A model generated the notes under the pieces. That model made no database searches and was not told the DNA's origin. It saw only the letters and a list, made by a program, of their open reading frames with translations. Source: Eulemur rufifrons (taxonomy: Eukaryota > Chordata > Mammalia > Primates > Lemuridae). Taken from it: a DNA stretch of 64,000 bases. Location: NCBI RefSeq assembly GCF_041146395.1, contig NC_091002.1, positions 2,722,501 through 2,786,500 on the forward strand, written 5' to 3'. The number at the start of each line of letters is the position of its first letter. The first letter of the stretch is position 1. Shown here one piece after another: positions 1-38,239 of this stretch. Made by a program: the position numbers and the translations under genes.

Positions 1-103
1 TAGGGCTAAAGGGAGACAAGCATCACCAAGGATGCAGAGACTGAAAAAGTAGTCTGGGATATTCTGGAATGCACCTTTATAGTAGCAGGCTAAGGGAAAA
101 GGG

Positions 104-1395
104 CTTTTATTTATTTTTTATTTCAATAGATGTAGGGGGTACAAGTGCAGTTTGTTATATGGATATATTGTATAGTGGGGCAGTCTGGGCTTTTAGTACA
201 CCCATCACCTGAATAGTGTACTTTGTTCCCATTAGGTGACTTTTCCTCCCTCTCCTGCCACCCAGCCTCCCACCTTTGGCATCTCCAGTGAATATTATTC
301 CACTCTGTGTGACAACACATACCCATAGCTTAGCTCCCACTTACAAGTTAGAACGTGAGGTATCTGATTTTCTATCCCTAAGATACTTCACTTAGGATAA
401 TGGCCTTCAATTCCATCCAAGTTGCTGAAAAAGACGTTATTTCATTTTTTCTTATGGCAGAGTAGCATTCCATGGCATATATACACCGAGCTTTGCTTAT
501 CCACTCAACAGCTGATGGACACTTAGGTTGATTCTGTATCTTTGCTGTTGTGAATTGTGCTGCAATAAACGTACGGGGTGCAGGTAACTTTTTGATACAA
601 TGACTTCTTTTCCTTTGGGGAGATACCCAGTAGTGGGATTGCTGGGTCTACTTTTAATTCTTGTAGAAAATCTCCATAGTGTTTTCCATAGAGGTTGTAC
701 TAATTTACATTCCCACCAACAGTGTATAAATGTTCTCTTTTTACCACATCCTTACCCACACTTACTCTTTTTTGACTTTATAATAATGGCGATTCTGACT
801 GGAGTAAGGTGGTATCTCACTGTGGTTTTAATGTGCATTTCTCTAATAATTCAGGATGTTGAGCATTTTTTCATATGTTTGCTGGCCATTTGTATATCTT
901 CTTTTGAAAAATGTCTGTTCATGTCATTTGCCCACTTTTTAATGAGGTTATCTGATTTTTTTTCTTGCTGAGTTGTTTGAGTTCCTTGCAGATTCTTCAT
1001 ATTAGTCCTTTATCGGGTACATACTTTGCAATTATTTTCTCCCATTCTCTAAGTTATCTGTTTACTTTGTTGATTATTTCTTTTGTTTGTGCAGAAGCTT
1101 TTTAATTTAATTAAGTCCCATTTATTTTTGTTTTTGTTGCATTTGATTTTGGAGCCATAGTCATAAATTCTTTGCCAAGCCCATGTCCAGAAGAGTTTTT
1201 CCTAGGTTTTCTTCTATCATTTTTATGGTTTCAAGTCTTACATTTATGTCTTTAATCCATCTTGAATTAATTTTTGAATATGGTGAGAGATAGGAATCCA
1301 ATTTCATTCTTCTGCACATGGCTATCCAATTTTCCTAGCACCATTTATTAAATAGGGTGGCCTTTCCCCAGTGTATGTTTTTGTCTACTTTTTAT
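104..1395 (-). mobile_element. L1 retrotransposon, 5'-truncated, minus strand
   Basis: The T-rich start (106-123) is the poly(A) tail read backwards. Then come the antisense L1 3' UTR and the 3' part of ORF2. Typical antisense L1 phrases include 'ggagatacccagtagtgggattgctgggt' in shortened form near 620-650 and 'ccatcttgaattaattttt' near 1258. The copy breaks off near 1395. The open frame at 600-971 is inside it and is not a gene. Confidence 0.85.
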
Positions 1396-1669
1396 TTTAA
1401 TTTAATAAAACTAGTGGGATAATTAATTTATGTTTTCTTTATTTGCAGAAGTAAAACTCACCAGTGCTCTTGCGATATCACATGCTACCCTTCTTTCCTT
1501 TTAGTAGTTTTCACAACTGCCTCACTTCCCTGCAAAGAGGTGGAAGGGAAAGAAGAGTAATTCAAGAATCAGACAGACCAGGTTGTGGGCCAATTTCAGC
1601 TGCATACCAGCTGTGTGGCCTAGTCCGTATCACTTAATCTCTCTGATCCAGGAATTCTTGGCTACTTCC

Positions 1670-2455
1670 CTTGTAAGTTCTTGACCATATGAAGGAACCT
1701 ACTTAACACCCAAAAATTCTACCCATAGCTCTCAGAATAAAGTCTAACATATCCTTAATCTGGCCCACAATGACCACCTACCTAGCTTAGTCTAGCCTGT
1801 CCATCTAGCCTGTCCACAAACTATCCTCTGTCTGGCCACAAGGCCTTCCTGACCTGGCCCATGAAGCTCCCACCCAAGCTGGCCCACAAGACCCACCTAA
1901 CATGGCCCAAGAGGCTACCCAGCCTTGTCTAGGAGACCTACCCAACCTGACCCAGAAGTCCCACCTGACCTAACCCATAAGGCCCACACAGCCTGGCCCA
2001 CTCGTCACCCCTTCTGGAGTCTTGTTGCTTGCTCTCTGCCTTCCAGTTAACCTCCGATATCTCTCAGTTCCCTAAAGGTACCCTGGTCCCTCCTAACCCA
2101 GTGCCTTTGCACATGTTCTTCCACTGTCTGAAACTCTCTTCCTATGATTCCCTTGGCTTTGCCCAGCCAGCTTATTCTCATTCTTTGGATCTCAGCTGAA
2201 ATGTTACTTCTTCAGGGAGCCCTTCTCTGACCTTTCCCAGACCAGTCTACCTAGGGCTTCCATTCTTCCTGTCATGAGACTTGTCACAGCCTATGGCGAG
2301 CACCTGTGCAATGCCTAACCCCTGCTAGGCTGGGAACTCCCTCAGGTCTGGGTCCCTGCCTGCCTCATTCACCGCACTGTCCACCACACTGTCCTTGGTG
2401 CAGAGCCTGGCCCATAGGGGGTGCTCAAGAGACGTTTGCCGAATGAACCTATGAA
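1670..2455 (+). repeat. L2 (LINE2) 3' end
   Basis: It shows the L2 tail in order: 'tttgcacatgttcttcc', 'ctcagctgaaatgttac', 'cttcagggagcccttctctg', 'ggtgctcaagagacgtttgc' and 'gaatgaacctatgaatg'. Within it, 1770-2000 has several loose copies of a 'tggcccacaaggcccacc' phrase. Confidence 0.75.
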
Positions 2456-3700
2456 TGCTGTGAGGACAAAACACATACTTATGCTAGAGTTTTCACTTTT
2501 AAGACCCCTTCCCTCTAGTGTTGTACCATGTAACTGTGACCACAATCATGCAGTGTAACAAAACACCTCCAAACCCGGTCGCCGAAAATAACAGATTTAT
2601 TCTCAACTTCTGTGCCATGGCCAGTGGTTGGCTGATCCAGGCTGGACTTGATTAACATGAGCTGGCCTTGTCCCTTGTGTGTCTCCTCTTCCTCTAAGGC
2701 CAGTGGGCTAGCAGTGGCAGAGGCAGGAGTGTGCCTCCCGAGCAGCACACTTCGCACACCGCATCCTGTCAGCCAGAACAAGTCGCACGCCTGAACCCCG
2801 AGTTAAGGGCCAGGGAGTACTCTGCACTCAGCGGGAGAAGCCCTGCCGAAGGCCTGCAAGGTCACGCTGCACAGGGCGTGCGTACGGGGAGAGAGGAGGC
2901 GCTGCAGGCAGTGTGGCAAGCTGCCCAGGGGTACTGTGCGATTTCCCAGCGTCTCTGCAAGTTCATGGCACAGGCATCCTTTTCCTCCTTGGCTGAGGTG
3001 AGAGGCCCAGAGAGGAAGGGAGTTGGTCCATGGCCATGCTGCTGCCCCGTGGCCCAGAGCCAGCAGGTGCTGGGGCTGCTGACCCTTGGTCCTGCCCCTC
3101 CCCGTGTTTAAGAGACCCAGGCTCAACCTGTGCTCTCCAGGACTGCCCTCTCCTGGGAACCCGAGCACACCTTACTCTGAAGTCATTAAATACGCATCTT
3201 CCAAACAACCAGGCTGTGGTCCCTATGAGGGGCCTTTGGGGTTCCTGTGATGAGGAACAAAAGACTTCCCAGGGCTGGGCATGTCCACGGCATCCTGGCA
3301 GGATCCATTCCATTCACTCAGTCACAGCCCTTCCCTCTAGATGCCTTCGCGAGTGCATCTTCACACCTGGCCACACCCATGCCTCGCCTGCACCTCAGTC
3401 CTCCGGGCCTCCACTCCCCAGTGAGGCATCTGGGCCGCCGTATGGTGCTGGCCCCCTGCTAGTCCTGTGTCTGCCTTGACACCCTGGACTCCAGCCCCAC
3501 TGGGCCACCTGCCCGTGTTTACCCCTGTTGCCGTGCCAGGAACGCCCTCCCTCTCTCCTCCGCCAACAGACCAGAGCCAAGCTGCCTCTGCCCAGGGGGA
3601 GTCCTTCCCAACTCTCTTCCCCCAGATGCTTTGTTCCTAGAATAAAAATAACAGTAGACAGCACTGAGAGCCACACTCCAACTTTTCCCACTTTTATCTG
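2456..3700. other. EVC intron 11 sequence without a recognised gene
   Basis: Moderately GC-rich intronic DNA. 2525-2730 resembles an old LTR-type repeat, but I cannot name it with confidence. Several short overlapping open frames on both strands have no exon signals. Confidence 0.5.
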
Positions 3701-3702
3701 AT

Positions 3703-3865
3703 GATAACAGCTAGCGTTTATTAAGCTCTTGCTGCGTGCTGTGTGCCAGCCATTCATAAATCCTTTCAGATCCTCACAATCAGCCTTTAAAGCAGGTATT
3801 CTCAGCCCCCTTTTACAGATAAGAAAACTGAGACTTGGGTGTATTAAGTAAGCTTTTAAAGGCTC
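3703..3865 (-). repeat. MIR element
   Basis: Antisense MIR core: 'gcgtttattaagctcttgc', 'ctgtgtgccagccattc', 'ttttacagataagaaaactg' in that order. Confidence 0.75.
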
Positions 3866-4453
3866 TGGACTATGTGCACATTCCCTGTCCTAGGTCACTT
3901 CTCTGCAGGAAACCTGTGGAGGGCAGCTGGTCTGGGCCAGGCTGCAGAGACAGAGGCCGAGTGAAGGGGCAAGCTGTGAGGGAGGGGTGTGCCCCTGCCT
4001 GGGCTCTGTGTGCCTCTGCGTGCGGGGAAGGGGACATCCTCCTGAGCTTAGGGTTGAGGCCCGGGGCCAGCCCCTCTGCCCAGAGTCGCCTGCTGTCCTG
4101 ATCCTTTTACACCTACTAAGAGAGCAATAATGCACATTAATCCTGGTTCTGTTTCAGGCATAGAATAAATCAGTATCTCCCAGGCGACACGTGCCAGCGT
4201 GAGTGGGAGCGATGTGTTTTGTGGCCTGTCGGAGTACGCAGCAGTAACGCAGAGAGGGAGCCGACAGGATCTGGCACATTTTTTATTAGAAAGAGCCTGG
4301 ACTAAGGGACCATGTAGCTTTTACAGAGTTAACCTTTCTTTAATTTGCAAAACCCATATTTTTGTGGTTTGACAATCATGGACAATAAAGAAAAAGATTT
4401 GTCTCAGTGTCCCGACTACAGCTGTAGAATGATGGAGTTCAAGGTTTTCAACT

Positions 4454-4487
4454 AAAAAAAAAAAACAACAACAACAACAAAAGAAAA
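4454..4487. repeat. A-rich / (CAA)n simple repeat
   Basis: A run of A followed by five or so CAA units in intron 11. Short and unremarkable. Confidence 0.8.
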
Positions 4488-4559
4488 ACACCTGTCTTCT
4501 GGCAGGAAATTGGGTTTTTTTTTTTTTCAGAGGCTCAGAGGCTGGGAAAAAATGTCCAT

Positions 4560-5700
4560 CACTCCTGTATTATTAAACTGTTTTTTATTGTGAAATGTAT
4601 AAGAATAAATGGATAAAGCATAAACTTTAACAAATGATTATTAAAACCCATCCCTAAAACCACCACCTAGAGCAAGAAAGAGAATGTGGCTGGGACCCCA
4701 GAAACGCCCCATGACTTCCCAGTCCTGTCCCCCCACTCCCGGGTGGGGCACAGAAATCAGATCCTTGGCTTTATTGACAGTGGTGCAGAGCACATCCCCG
4801 AACACTGGTGTGTAGCTTTGGCAGTTCCTGAACTTCACACAAATGGAATCATACAGCGCGTATGTCGGCCTTCTGTTGCTCAACTTTACTTCCGTGAGCT
4901 CCGTCCACGTGGTTGCGTGAGGCCGTGGTTCACTGCTCCTCATGGCCTCAGTGTTCCATCGTATAAAACATCACTATGCACGTGTCCACCTGCTGTTGAT
5001 GGCCTTGGCGTCTGTTGCATGTGCGGCTGACATGAACTTTCCTGTCTGTGCTGTGTGCACACATTCCTCTTGGACGTATATCAAGGAGTGGAATTGTTGG
5101 GGTAAAGAGTATGTAGCTTCAATTGATGCCATATATAGTTATTGATTAGGATTTTGAATTTATAGGTCAATTTGGGAAGGATTAACATGTTTACAATATA
5201 AAGTCATCCAAGCCAGAAACATGGTATAATATATCTCTACATATATTTAGGTTTTAATTTAATTTTTCTTAATATTGTTTTGTAGTTTCCACCATTAGGT
5301 ATATGTAATGTATGCTATAGATGGGTTTGTCGTTGTTTTTTTTTTTTTTTGGTTTGTTTGTTTCCTTTAATCAAGTTAAAGAACTTTCTTTCCCTTCCTA
5401 ATTTGCTAAGTGTGTTTCTCACGCATAGAAATTAAATTTTGTAAAACGTCTGTTTTCCTTCATCTACTGAGGTAATCAGCATCTTTTTCTCCTCTATTCT
5501 GTTAACTTGGCAAATTGCATTGATTCAGGTAATAATATTAAGTGCACACAAATTTAGAACTTTTTCATCTTTCTGGTGAATTAAACCTTTTAGCATTAGG
5601 AAGTGACCCCCTTTGTGTGTAGTAATGCTTTTTTTTCTTAAAGACTATTTTATCTGCTATTCATGTAGCAAAAAGTGACCCTGTATTTACTAGATGCTGG
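4560..5700 (-). mobile_element. Old L1 (L1M-type) fragment, minus strand
   Basis: Antisense L1 3'-end and ORF2 phrases: 'cacaaatggaatcatac', 'gtatatcaaggagtggaat', 'catctactgaggtaatca'. It is strongly diverged and AT-rich in the right half. Confidence 0.7.
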
Positions 5701-5869
5701 CTATTCATTCGTTCATTTATTCTTTTAGAAATATTTACCTGAGTAGCATCAAGGTTCTAGGCACTGGAGCCTGAATGCCAGGGCCCTCCATGTAAATCTT
5801 TAACCTGACTTCTCTTTTACATTTACAGGATAAGCCTCAGTTTCCTCATCTGTAAATTTCTTTCATCAG

Positions 5870-6440
5870 TGTGAGAAATTTCATTAACTCTTCAGATATT
5901 GTTCCATCCATACTGTCCCTTCTCTCCTTAGGGATGCCAGTCAACCTTGTTAGACCTTCTCATTGTATCTTCTAGGCCACTATCTTCTCCTTCGTATCTT
6001 CCATCCTTTAGTCTCTCCTTGCTTTTTTCTGGTAATTTCTTCTATCTGTCTTCCAGTACACTAATTCTCTCTTTGGCTAAACTACAATTAAACCTGTACA
6101 TTGAGTTCTTAATATTGGGCAATATTTTTCAATTCTAGAACTGCTAGTCGGTTCTTTTTAAACTAAGGAGTATTACTTTTTATAATTTCCAGCTCCTTCC
6201 TTAAAGGTTGAAGAGTAGCTTTTAACTTCATGAGTGTAGTAAGCATCAATACTTTAAAGTCTACGTCTTCTAATTATACTCTGTCTTGTAATTACTCTCT
6301 TGAGTACCTGTGGGTTTGTTTTTGATGTCTATTGTTTGTGTAGGTCTTCAGTCATGTTGTCTTGTCTCTGGATGTGTCTGTTTATGTTTTGTGTACTATA
6401 TTTCAAATTTGCACATTTGTTTGTAGAAATATTTTCACAT
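5870..6440 (-). mobile_element. HAL1/L1M-like fragment, minus strand
   Basis: T-rich sequence with phrases common in antisense HAL1/L1M ('gaactgctagtcggttc', 'taaagtctacgtcttctaat'). A similar stretch recurs at 18100-18700. Family assignment is by style only. Confidence 0.5.
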
Positions 6441-7190
6441 AAGCAATGATGTTCTCTTCTTCCAAAGATGATTTTGTTCCTTTGCTTTTGCCAGATGACA
6501 GAACCTCTAGCAATCCAAGGTATCATCTTACTTCAAGGTCAGGGCTTGAAATATCCTGGGCAATCTAAATATTATAACCTGACTGCAGGCCACAGTCTGG
6601 ATAACCAGTCTGGGCTGGTTCCATTTCCTTTCAGTCCTGTTTCTCCACTGCAGCCTTTTGGGTCCCAGCGCTAAGCGTGGAGGGTTCACCACATTGAACC
6701 ATGAACTCTGACTTCGTCCCTCTGATAGCTTCAGGCCATCGAAAGTCCTGCCCAGCTGTTCAGCCTCCTCCTCTGGGTTGACCCATCCGCCCCGGTGAAA
6801 GCAGCCCCCCAGACGGGGTGCCCCTCGGGATGAGTCTTCTCCCAGACCTTGGCCCTGTGTTCGTCACCATCTTGCAATCTCTGCAACTTTTATGATGATT
6901 TAGTAATCATTTTGTTCAGCTCTTGTTTGCATTCATCCTCAGCGGGAGAACTTGTCCAGATTATCTGGTCAGCCCCATCACAAGTAGAATCTCTAAATCT
7001 TTTAAAAGAATGCAGGTCCCTTCGGCCCTTGTCATGATTACTTTATTCTGACCAGCGTCAGGCTTGGCTTCGTAGAATGTGACATTGGGTTTACTTAACA
7101 CTGATTGGAATTCAATTTAACTTACATTCTTTGAGCACACCACGCATGACCTAGGTACATACATCATACCAGAATATGTTTATTTTTCTT
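6441..7190. other. Intron 11 sequence, nothing recognised
   Basis: Single-copy-looking intronic DNA with no exon, RNA gene or repeat that I can name. Confidence 0.5.
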
Positions 7191-7195
7191 TCAAA

Positions 7196-7420
7196 AAACC
7201 AATTATCCACGTAGCATACTGGTTAAGAGCCCAAGAGTCCAACAGCCAGGACCTACCGTCTACAAACTGTCTTAGTTACTTTTCTGTGTCTCAGTTTCCT
7301 CACCTGTAAAATTATGGCAATTATAATACAACATCTTGATTGGACTGTTGTAAGGATGGAGTGCTATTATCTCAGAACAGTGTTTATGCCGCTCTGGCAG
7401 AGGCAAGAATTAATAATCAT
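7196..7420 (+). repeat. MIR element
   Basis: Sense MIR: 'catactggttaagagc', 'tgtctcagtttcctcacctg', then 'tgttgtaaggatggag' in order. Confidence 0.8.
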
Positions 7421-7809
7421 TACCTGTCACAGTCACTGTCCCTGCCGTTTGCCAGGCCTCTGCTGGGCCCTGCAGAGTCTAGTGTATGAGAAGGACAGTC
7501 ACACAACCAGTGACTGCATCGGTGGTGAGCGCTGCCGGGGTAGCAGCAAAGGAGGGACACCTCTGCTGGGGTCCCCAAGACGCCAGGGTCGTGATTGACT
7601 AGGACGCTCAGCGTGCTCCGGGTACAGGTGTAGCCGTGACTGAGCTTTATTACAGTGAAAGGATTCAGAGCAAAATCGGCAAAGGGAAAAGGCATGTTGG
7701 TAAAATCTGGAGGAAACCAGGCACAAACTTCAGAGTCCTCGCCCCATGGGGCCACACAGAATGCGCTTAATGCCCCAGCCATGAGCTGTGACAGCACGTG
7801 TGAAATGTC

Positions 7810-8890
7810 GCCTACCGGGAAAGCTGGCCTGAGCCTAGGAGTGCAGGGCTTCTGTCGCCCACCGGGAAAGCTGGCCTGAGCCTAGGAGTGCAGGGCTTCT
7901 GTCGCCCACCGGGAAAGCTGGCCTGAGCCTAGGGGTGCAGGGCTTCTGTCGCCCACCGGGAAAGCTGGCCTGAGCCTAGGGGTGCAGGGCTTCTGTCGCC
8001 CACCGGGAAAGCTGGCCTGAGCCTAGGAGTGCAGGGCTTCTGTCGCCCACCGGGAAAGCTGGCCTGAGCCTAGGAGTGCAGGGCTTCTGTCGCCCACCGG
8101 GAAAGCTGGCCTGAGCCTAGGGGTGCAGGGCTTCTGTCGCCCACCGGGAAAGCTGGCCTGAGCCTAGGGGTGCAGGGCTTCTGTCGCCCACCGGGAAAGC
8201 TGGCCTGAGCCTAGGGGTGCAGGGCTTCTGTCGCCCACCGGGAAAGCTGGCCTGAGCCTAGGGGTGCAGGGCTTCTGTCGCCCACCGGGAAAGCTGGCCT
8301 GAACCTAGGGGTGCAGGGCTTCTGTCGCCCTCCGGGAAAGCTGGCCTGAGCCTAGGGGTGCAGGGCTTCTGTCGCCCACCGGGAAAGCTGGCCTGAGCCT
8401 AGGGGTGCAGGGCTTCTGTCGCCCACCGGGAAAGCTGGCCTGAGCCTAGGGGTGCAGGGCTTCTGTCGCCCACCGGGAAAGCTGGCCTGAGCCTAGGGGT
8501 GCAGGGCTTCTGTCGCCCACCGGGAAAGCTGGCCTGAGCCTAGGAGTGCAGGGCTTCTGTCGCCCACCGGGAAAGCTGGCCTGAGCCTAGGGGTGCAGGG
8601 CTTCTGTCGCCCACCGGGAAAGCTGGCCTGAGCCTAGGGGTGCAGGGCTTCTGTCGCCCACCGGGAAAGCTGGCCTGAGCCTAGGGGTGCAGGGCTTCTG
8701 TCGCCCACCGGGAAAGCTGGCCTGAGCCTAGGGGTGCAGGGCTTCTGTCGCCTACCGGGAAAGCTGGCCTGAGCCTAGGGGTGCAGGGCTTCTGTCGCCT
8801 ACCGGGAAAGCTGGCCTGAGCCTACGGGTGCAGGGCTTCTGTTGCCCTCCGGGAAAGCTGGCCTGAGCCTAGGAGTGCAGGGCTTCTGTT
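7810..8890 (+). repeat. Minisatellite, 23 copies of a 47-bp unit
   Basis: The unit starts gcccaccgggaaagctggcc and ends gggcttctgtc. 23 x 47 = 1081 bases, with no length variation between units. The main variable site is cctaggAgtg or cctaggGgtg. Units 1, 2, 5, 6, 16 and 23 have A, unit 22 has cctacgggtg, and the rest have G. Units 1, 21 and 22 start gcctacc; units 12 and 23 start gccctcc; unit 11 has gaacctagg. Nearly every unit carries two CpGs and a CCGG. It is in EVC intron 11, 1.5 kb before exon 12. 47 is not a multiple of three, so no frame stays open. Confidence 0.97.
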
Positions 8891-10090
8891 GGGCTCAGTC
8901 GCGTGACCAGCACGTGCTGAGATCCCAGAACTCAGGAAGGAAGCAGGGGTTCTGCTGCACCACCCTGCACCCAGCCAGGCCCCGGGGTCAGGGGCCTTGC
9001 CAAAGAGGGGGCCTCGCCTGAGTTAGAGAGCGTGTGTGGAGAGTTCCCAGGCGGAGTGGGGGAGGCCGCGTCCTGGTCACGCTGGTGCCCGATGCAGCGA
9101 GGAACAGCAGTCAGGTGCTGTGCTGGGGGGATGTGAGATGCGGGTGCGATCCCAAGTTCAACACGGCCTCCACTCTCAGGGTGCTGTGGTCCAGGGGGTG
9201 ACAGATAATTGTGGTTAAATGCTCTGGTGGGCTAACCGAAGAGCTGTGGGAGCCAGGATCAGAAACGCCCAGGTTAGTGGGAGTGGCCCAGGGAAAGCTT
9301 CTGAGAAGGGATTGTTTTTTGTGCCGGGGGCGGGGGAGGGGGCTGGGGTGCAGGATGAGGAGGAATCCATTCCTCCCTACCCTGCAAAGTGACTAGAAAT
9401 GGGGCAAAGGCTTGAAAGAGCATCTTCATAATAAAACATGCGATGAGATGCCATGTATGTGTTAATGAACACACACGCCGAAAGCCACATTTATGAGCAT
9501 CAAGTACAGTGAAAGTGTAGGAAGGTAAACCGGGGCGAGACACCAAGCTCACGGGGATGGGCAGAGGGGACGAACTGCCGGGGCACATGATGGAGTCCAG
9601 CTTAACCCGCAAGGTTTGGTGTTTTAAATGCAAAATAAAAAAGATCCAAGTCATGGATCCACAGGTATTTAATATTATCATCTATCTATGGTGCAGGATT
9701 TTTTTCATCGTCTAAAGAAATAACTTTTAGAAAGAGACTAGGGTTGGGGAGTTGGGACGAAGGTGACAGGACGGTGAGACGGGAGGCAGGACAGCAGGGG
9801 CCAGACTTGGAGCTGCCTGGAACCCTGCCAGCTGCCCTTCCCTGGGAGGGTTCCGGGGTGACAGGCGGGGAAGGGCTCACAGGGAGATCTGAGGTTTATG
9901 CCAATAACTTGTCCAAGTGTGGAGGGTGGACAGGGAGATGGAGAGACCCATGGGGGGTTGTGAAATGGCCCAGATGGTGACATAGAGGGATGGCGGCGAT
10001 TAGAGCTCACTGGGGCCAGTGGGACCACTGGGGCAGGGGCATGTCTGGAGCTTGCCTGGGTGAGGCCAGACGGCTTGAAGGCAGCAGGTG
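8891..10090. other. Intron 11 sequence after the minisatellite
   Basis: GC-rich unique-looking intronic sequence. No exon, RNA gene or clear repeat recognised. Confidence 0.5.
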
Positions 10091-10102
10091 TGTCCCAAGA
10101 CT

Positions 10103-10266
10103 GTGTGTAGGGGCGTGTGTGTATGTGTGCAAGTGTGTGTGAGTTTATGTGTTCATGCATGTATATGTGTCTGTGTCCATGTATTCATGAGTTTATGTAT
10201 ATGCATATCTGTGTGTATGTACAAGTCTATGTGTGTGTACACGTGTGTGTGTGCATGCACACACGT
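10103..10266 (+). repeat. Degenerate (TG)n tract upstream of EVC exon 12
   Basis: About 160 bases of interrupted TG and TATG/CATG repeats, ending about 130 bases before the exon 12 acceptor. On the transcript it is UG-rich. Confidence 0.85.
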
Positions 10267-10396
10267 GATCTGAGATTTTGCATCTCTGGATCTCCTCTGT
10301 GTCTTGCAGGAGGTGTGGGGGAGGGGCAGAGGGCGGCCCAGGCCCTCCATGGGGTCCTGCCATCACCCATAACCCCAGTGTGGTTCTCGGCTTCAG

Positions 10397-36809
<26,413 letters not shown>

Positions 36810-37795
36810 TTTCAGACCAGTGCGGGGGACGGAACCTGAAGCCCCGGCCCTGGGTGCGCTGTGGACGCCGCCTCCCGTCCCGCAGCCTGAGAGACGCGAG
36901 GAGGGAGGGCGCGTGGGTTCCCCCTCGGCCTCACAGCCCCGACGTGACGGGGATGAGCCCGGATGCTGAAAGGCACGGATGAGGACGGCAGGCCCCGTGG
37001 CCTGAGAACAGCGGGAGCCCGGCATCAGACACGCGTGTCTGCGAGTTTGCGTGTCGTTTGGCTTTGAGCACCGGCTCGAGTCCTCACGGATCTCACTCTT
37101 CTGCAGAGGTTCCCCCTTCCCTGGCTCTCCTGGTTCCCTGTACCCCAGCCCCCGCCCTGGGTCCTGATGCCACCGAGCCTGCCTTCCCTGAGCGTAGGTG
37201 GTCTCACTAGAGCCCCGGGCCCTCTGTCCCCAGCCTGTCCGCGAATAGCAGGGAGGGGCTCCCGCGGTGCTGGTGTTTTCTCATCTGAGGCCTTTGTCGC
37301 TGCCACCTCCCGCGCCCCTCCCCTCCCTCCCATGTGCCCTGGCCGTTGGCGGCGCAGCGTCTCCTCGGGACCAATTCCCGGCTTTGTATTTTCCTGCTCG
37401 TTGGTGTAGCTGGCAGCTGAGGCCTGATCACCGTGGGGGTGTCTGGTTCTCAGGCCCAGTGGCCCTGCGAGGGACTCCCTGGCCCGGAGGCCTGTCCTGA
37501 CCCACCTGGGGGCTGAGGACGCACGGATACATAATGGTTCTGCAGCAGTGTCGTCTCTGGGAGGCACTCAGAGTACGTGGAAGGGAGCCCTTGCCCAGCC
37601 CACGGTGACACCGGTGGGGGTGAGTCCTTCGACTGGGCAGCAGCCCCTCCCTGGGGAGTGATGTCCCTGGGGGCACCTGCTTCTCCTGATGGATGATGAG
37701 AACATCCAGAAGCTTCCAGACAGCCACACATAAACCACAGCCAGGAGGGGCCTTCCCCACCTGGAGAGAAAATTGCTCTTTTCATTGAAATCAGG

Positions 37796-37990
37796 GATTC
37801 TCAACTCCAGCACTGTGGACGTTTGGGGCGCGGTAATTCTCTGTCCTGTGCACTACAGGACGTTTAGCAGCATCCTGGCCTCCACCCACGAGATGCCAGT
37901 AGCATCCGCCACCGGCCATGACAACCAAAAATGTCTCCAGCCGTTGCCCAGTGTCCCTCGGGGTCGTCACCTGCTGATCAGAGTCAAAGT
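37796..37990 (-). mobile_element. MER5A-like DNA transposon fossil
   Basis: 'ggattctcaactccagcact', 'tgcactacaggacgtttagc', 'accaaaaatgtctccagcc' match the reverse of the common MER5A (hAT-Charlie) element. It lies within the inferred EVC 3' UTR. Confidence 0.75.
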
Positions 37991-38233
37991 CTGCCCTGCT
38001 CAAGTCCAGGATGTGACAGCTGATATGTCCACTACTTCCCAGAACATAATGGGCCCCGTGGCTTTTCTGGGCCATTTGTGATTTTTCATCTCTTAAGACC
38101 TAAATCAGACCCTGTCAGTGGAGAAAGAGAGGCTCCTTCCTGGAAAACTAACCGAAAGCCACCACCAGGGCGTCCTTCCTGACGGGCGGAGGTGCCATTT
38201 CCAAAGTCAACCAACAGCTCCCTCTTGTGGCTC

Positions 38234-38239
38234 AATAAA
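38234..38239 (+). terminator. EVC: Probable EVC poly(A) signal AATAAA
   Basis: A canonical hexamer about 1.43 kb after the stop. It is followed within 15-45 bases by a GT-rich stretch (ttgtggagtcttgt, ctgtgtcttccttggtg) typical of a downstream cleavage element. A second AATAAA at 39034 is an alternative. Confidence 0.5.

Noticed and set aside
600..971. 123-codon open frame near the left edge
   Set aside because: It lies inside an antisense L1 and is on the strand opposite to the L1 proteins.
7810..8890. CRISPR-like look of a regular repeat array
   Set aside because: There are no unique spacers: the 47-base units are directly adjacent. The surrounding DNA is a primate gene intron.
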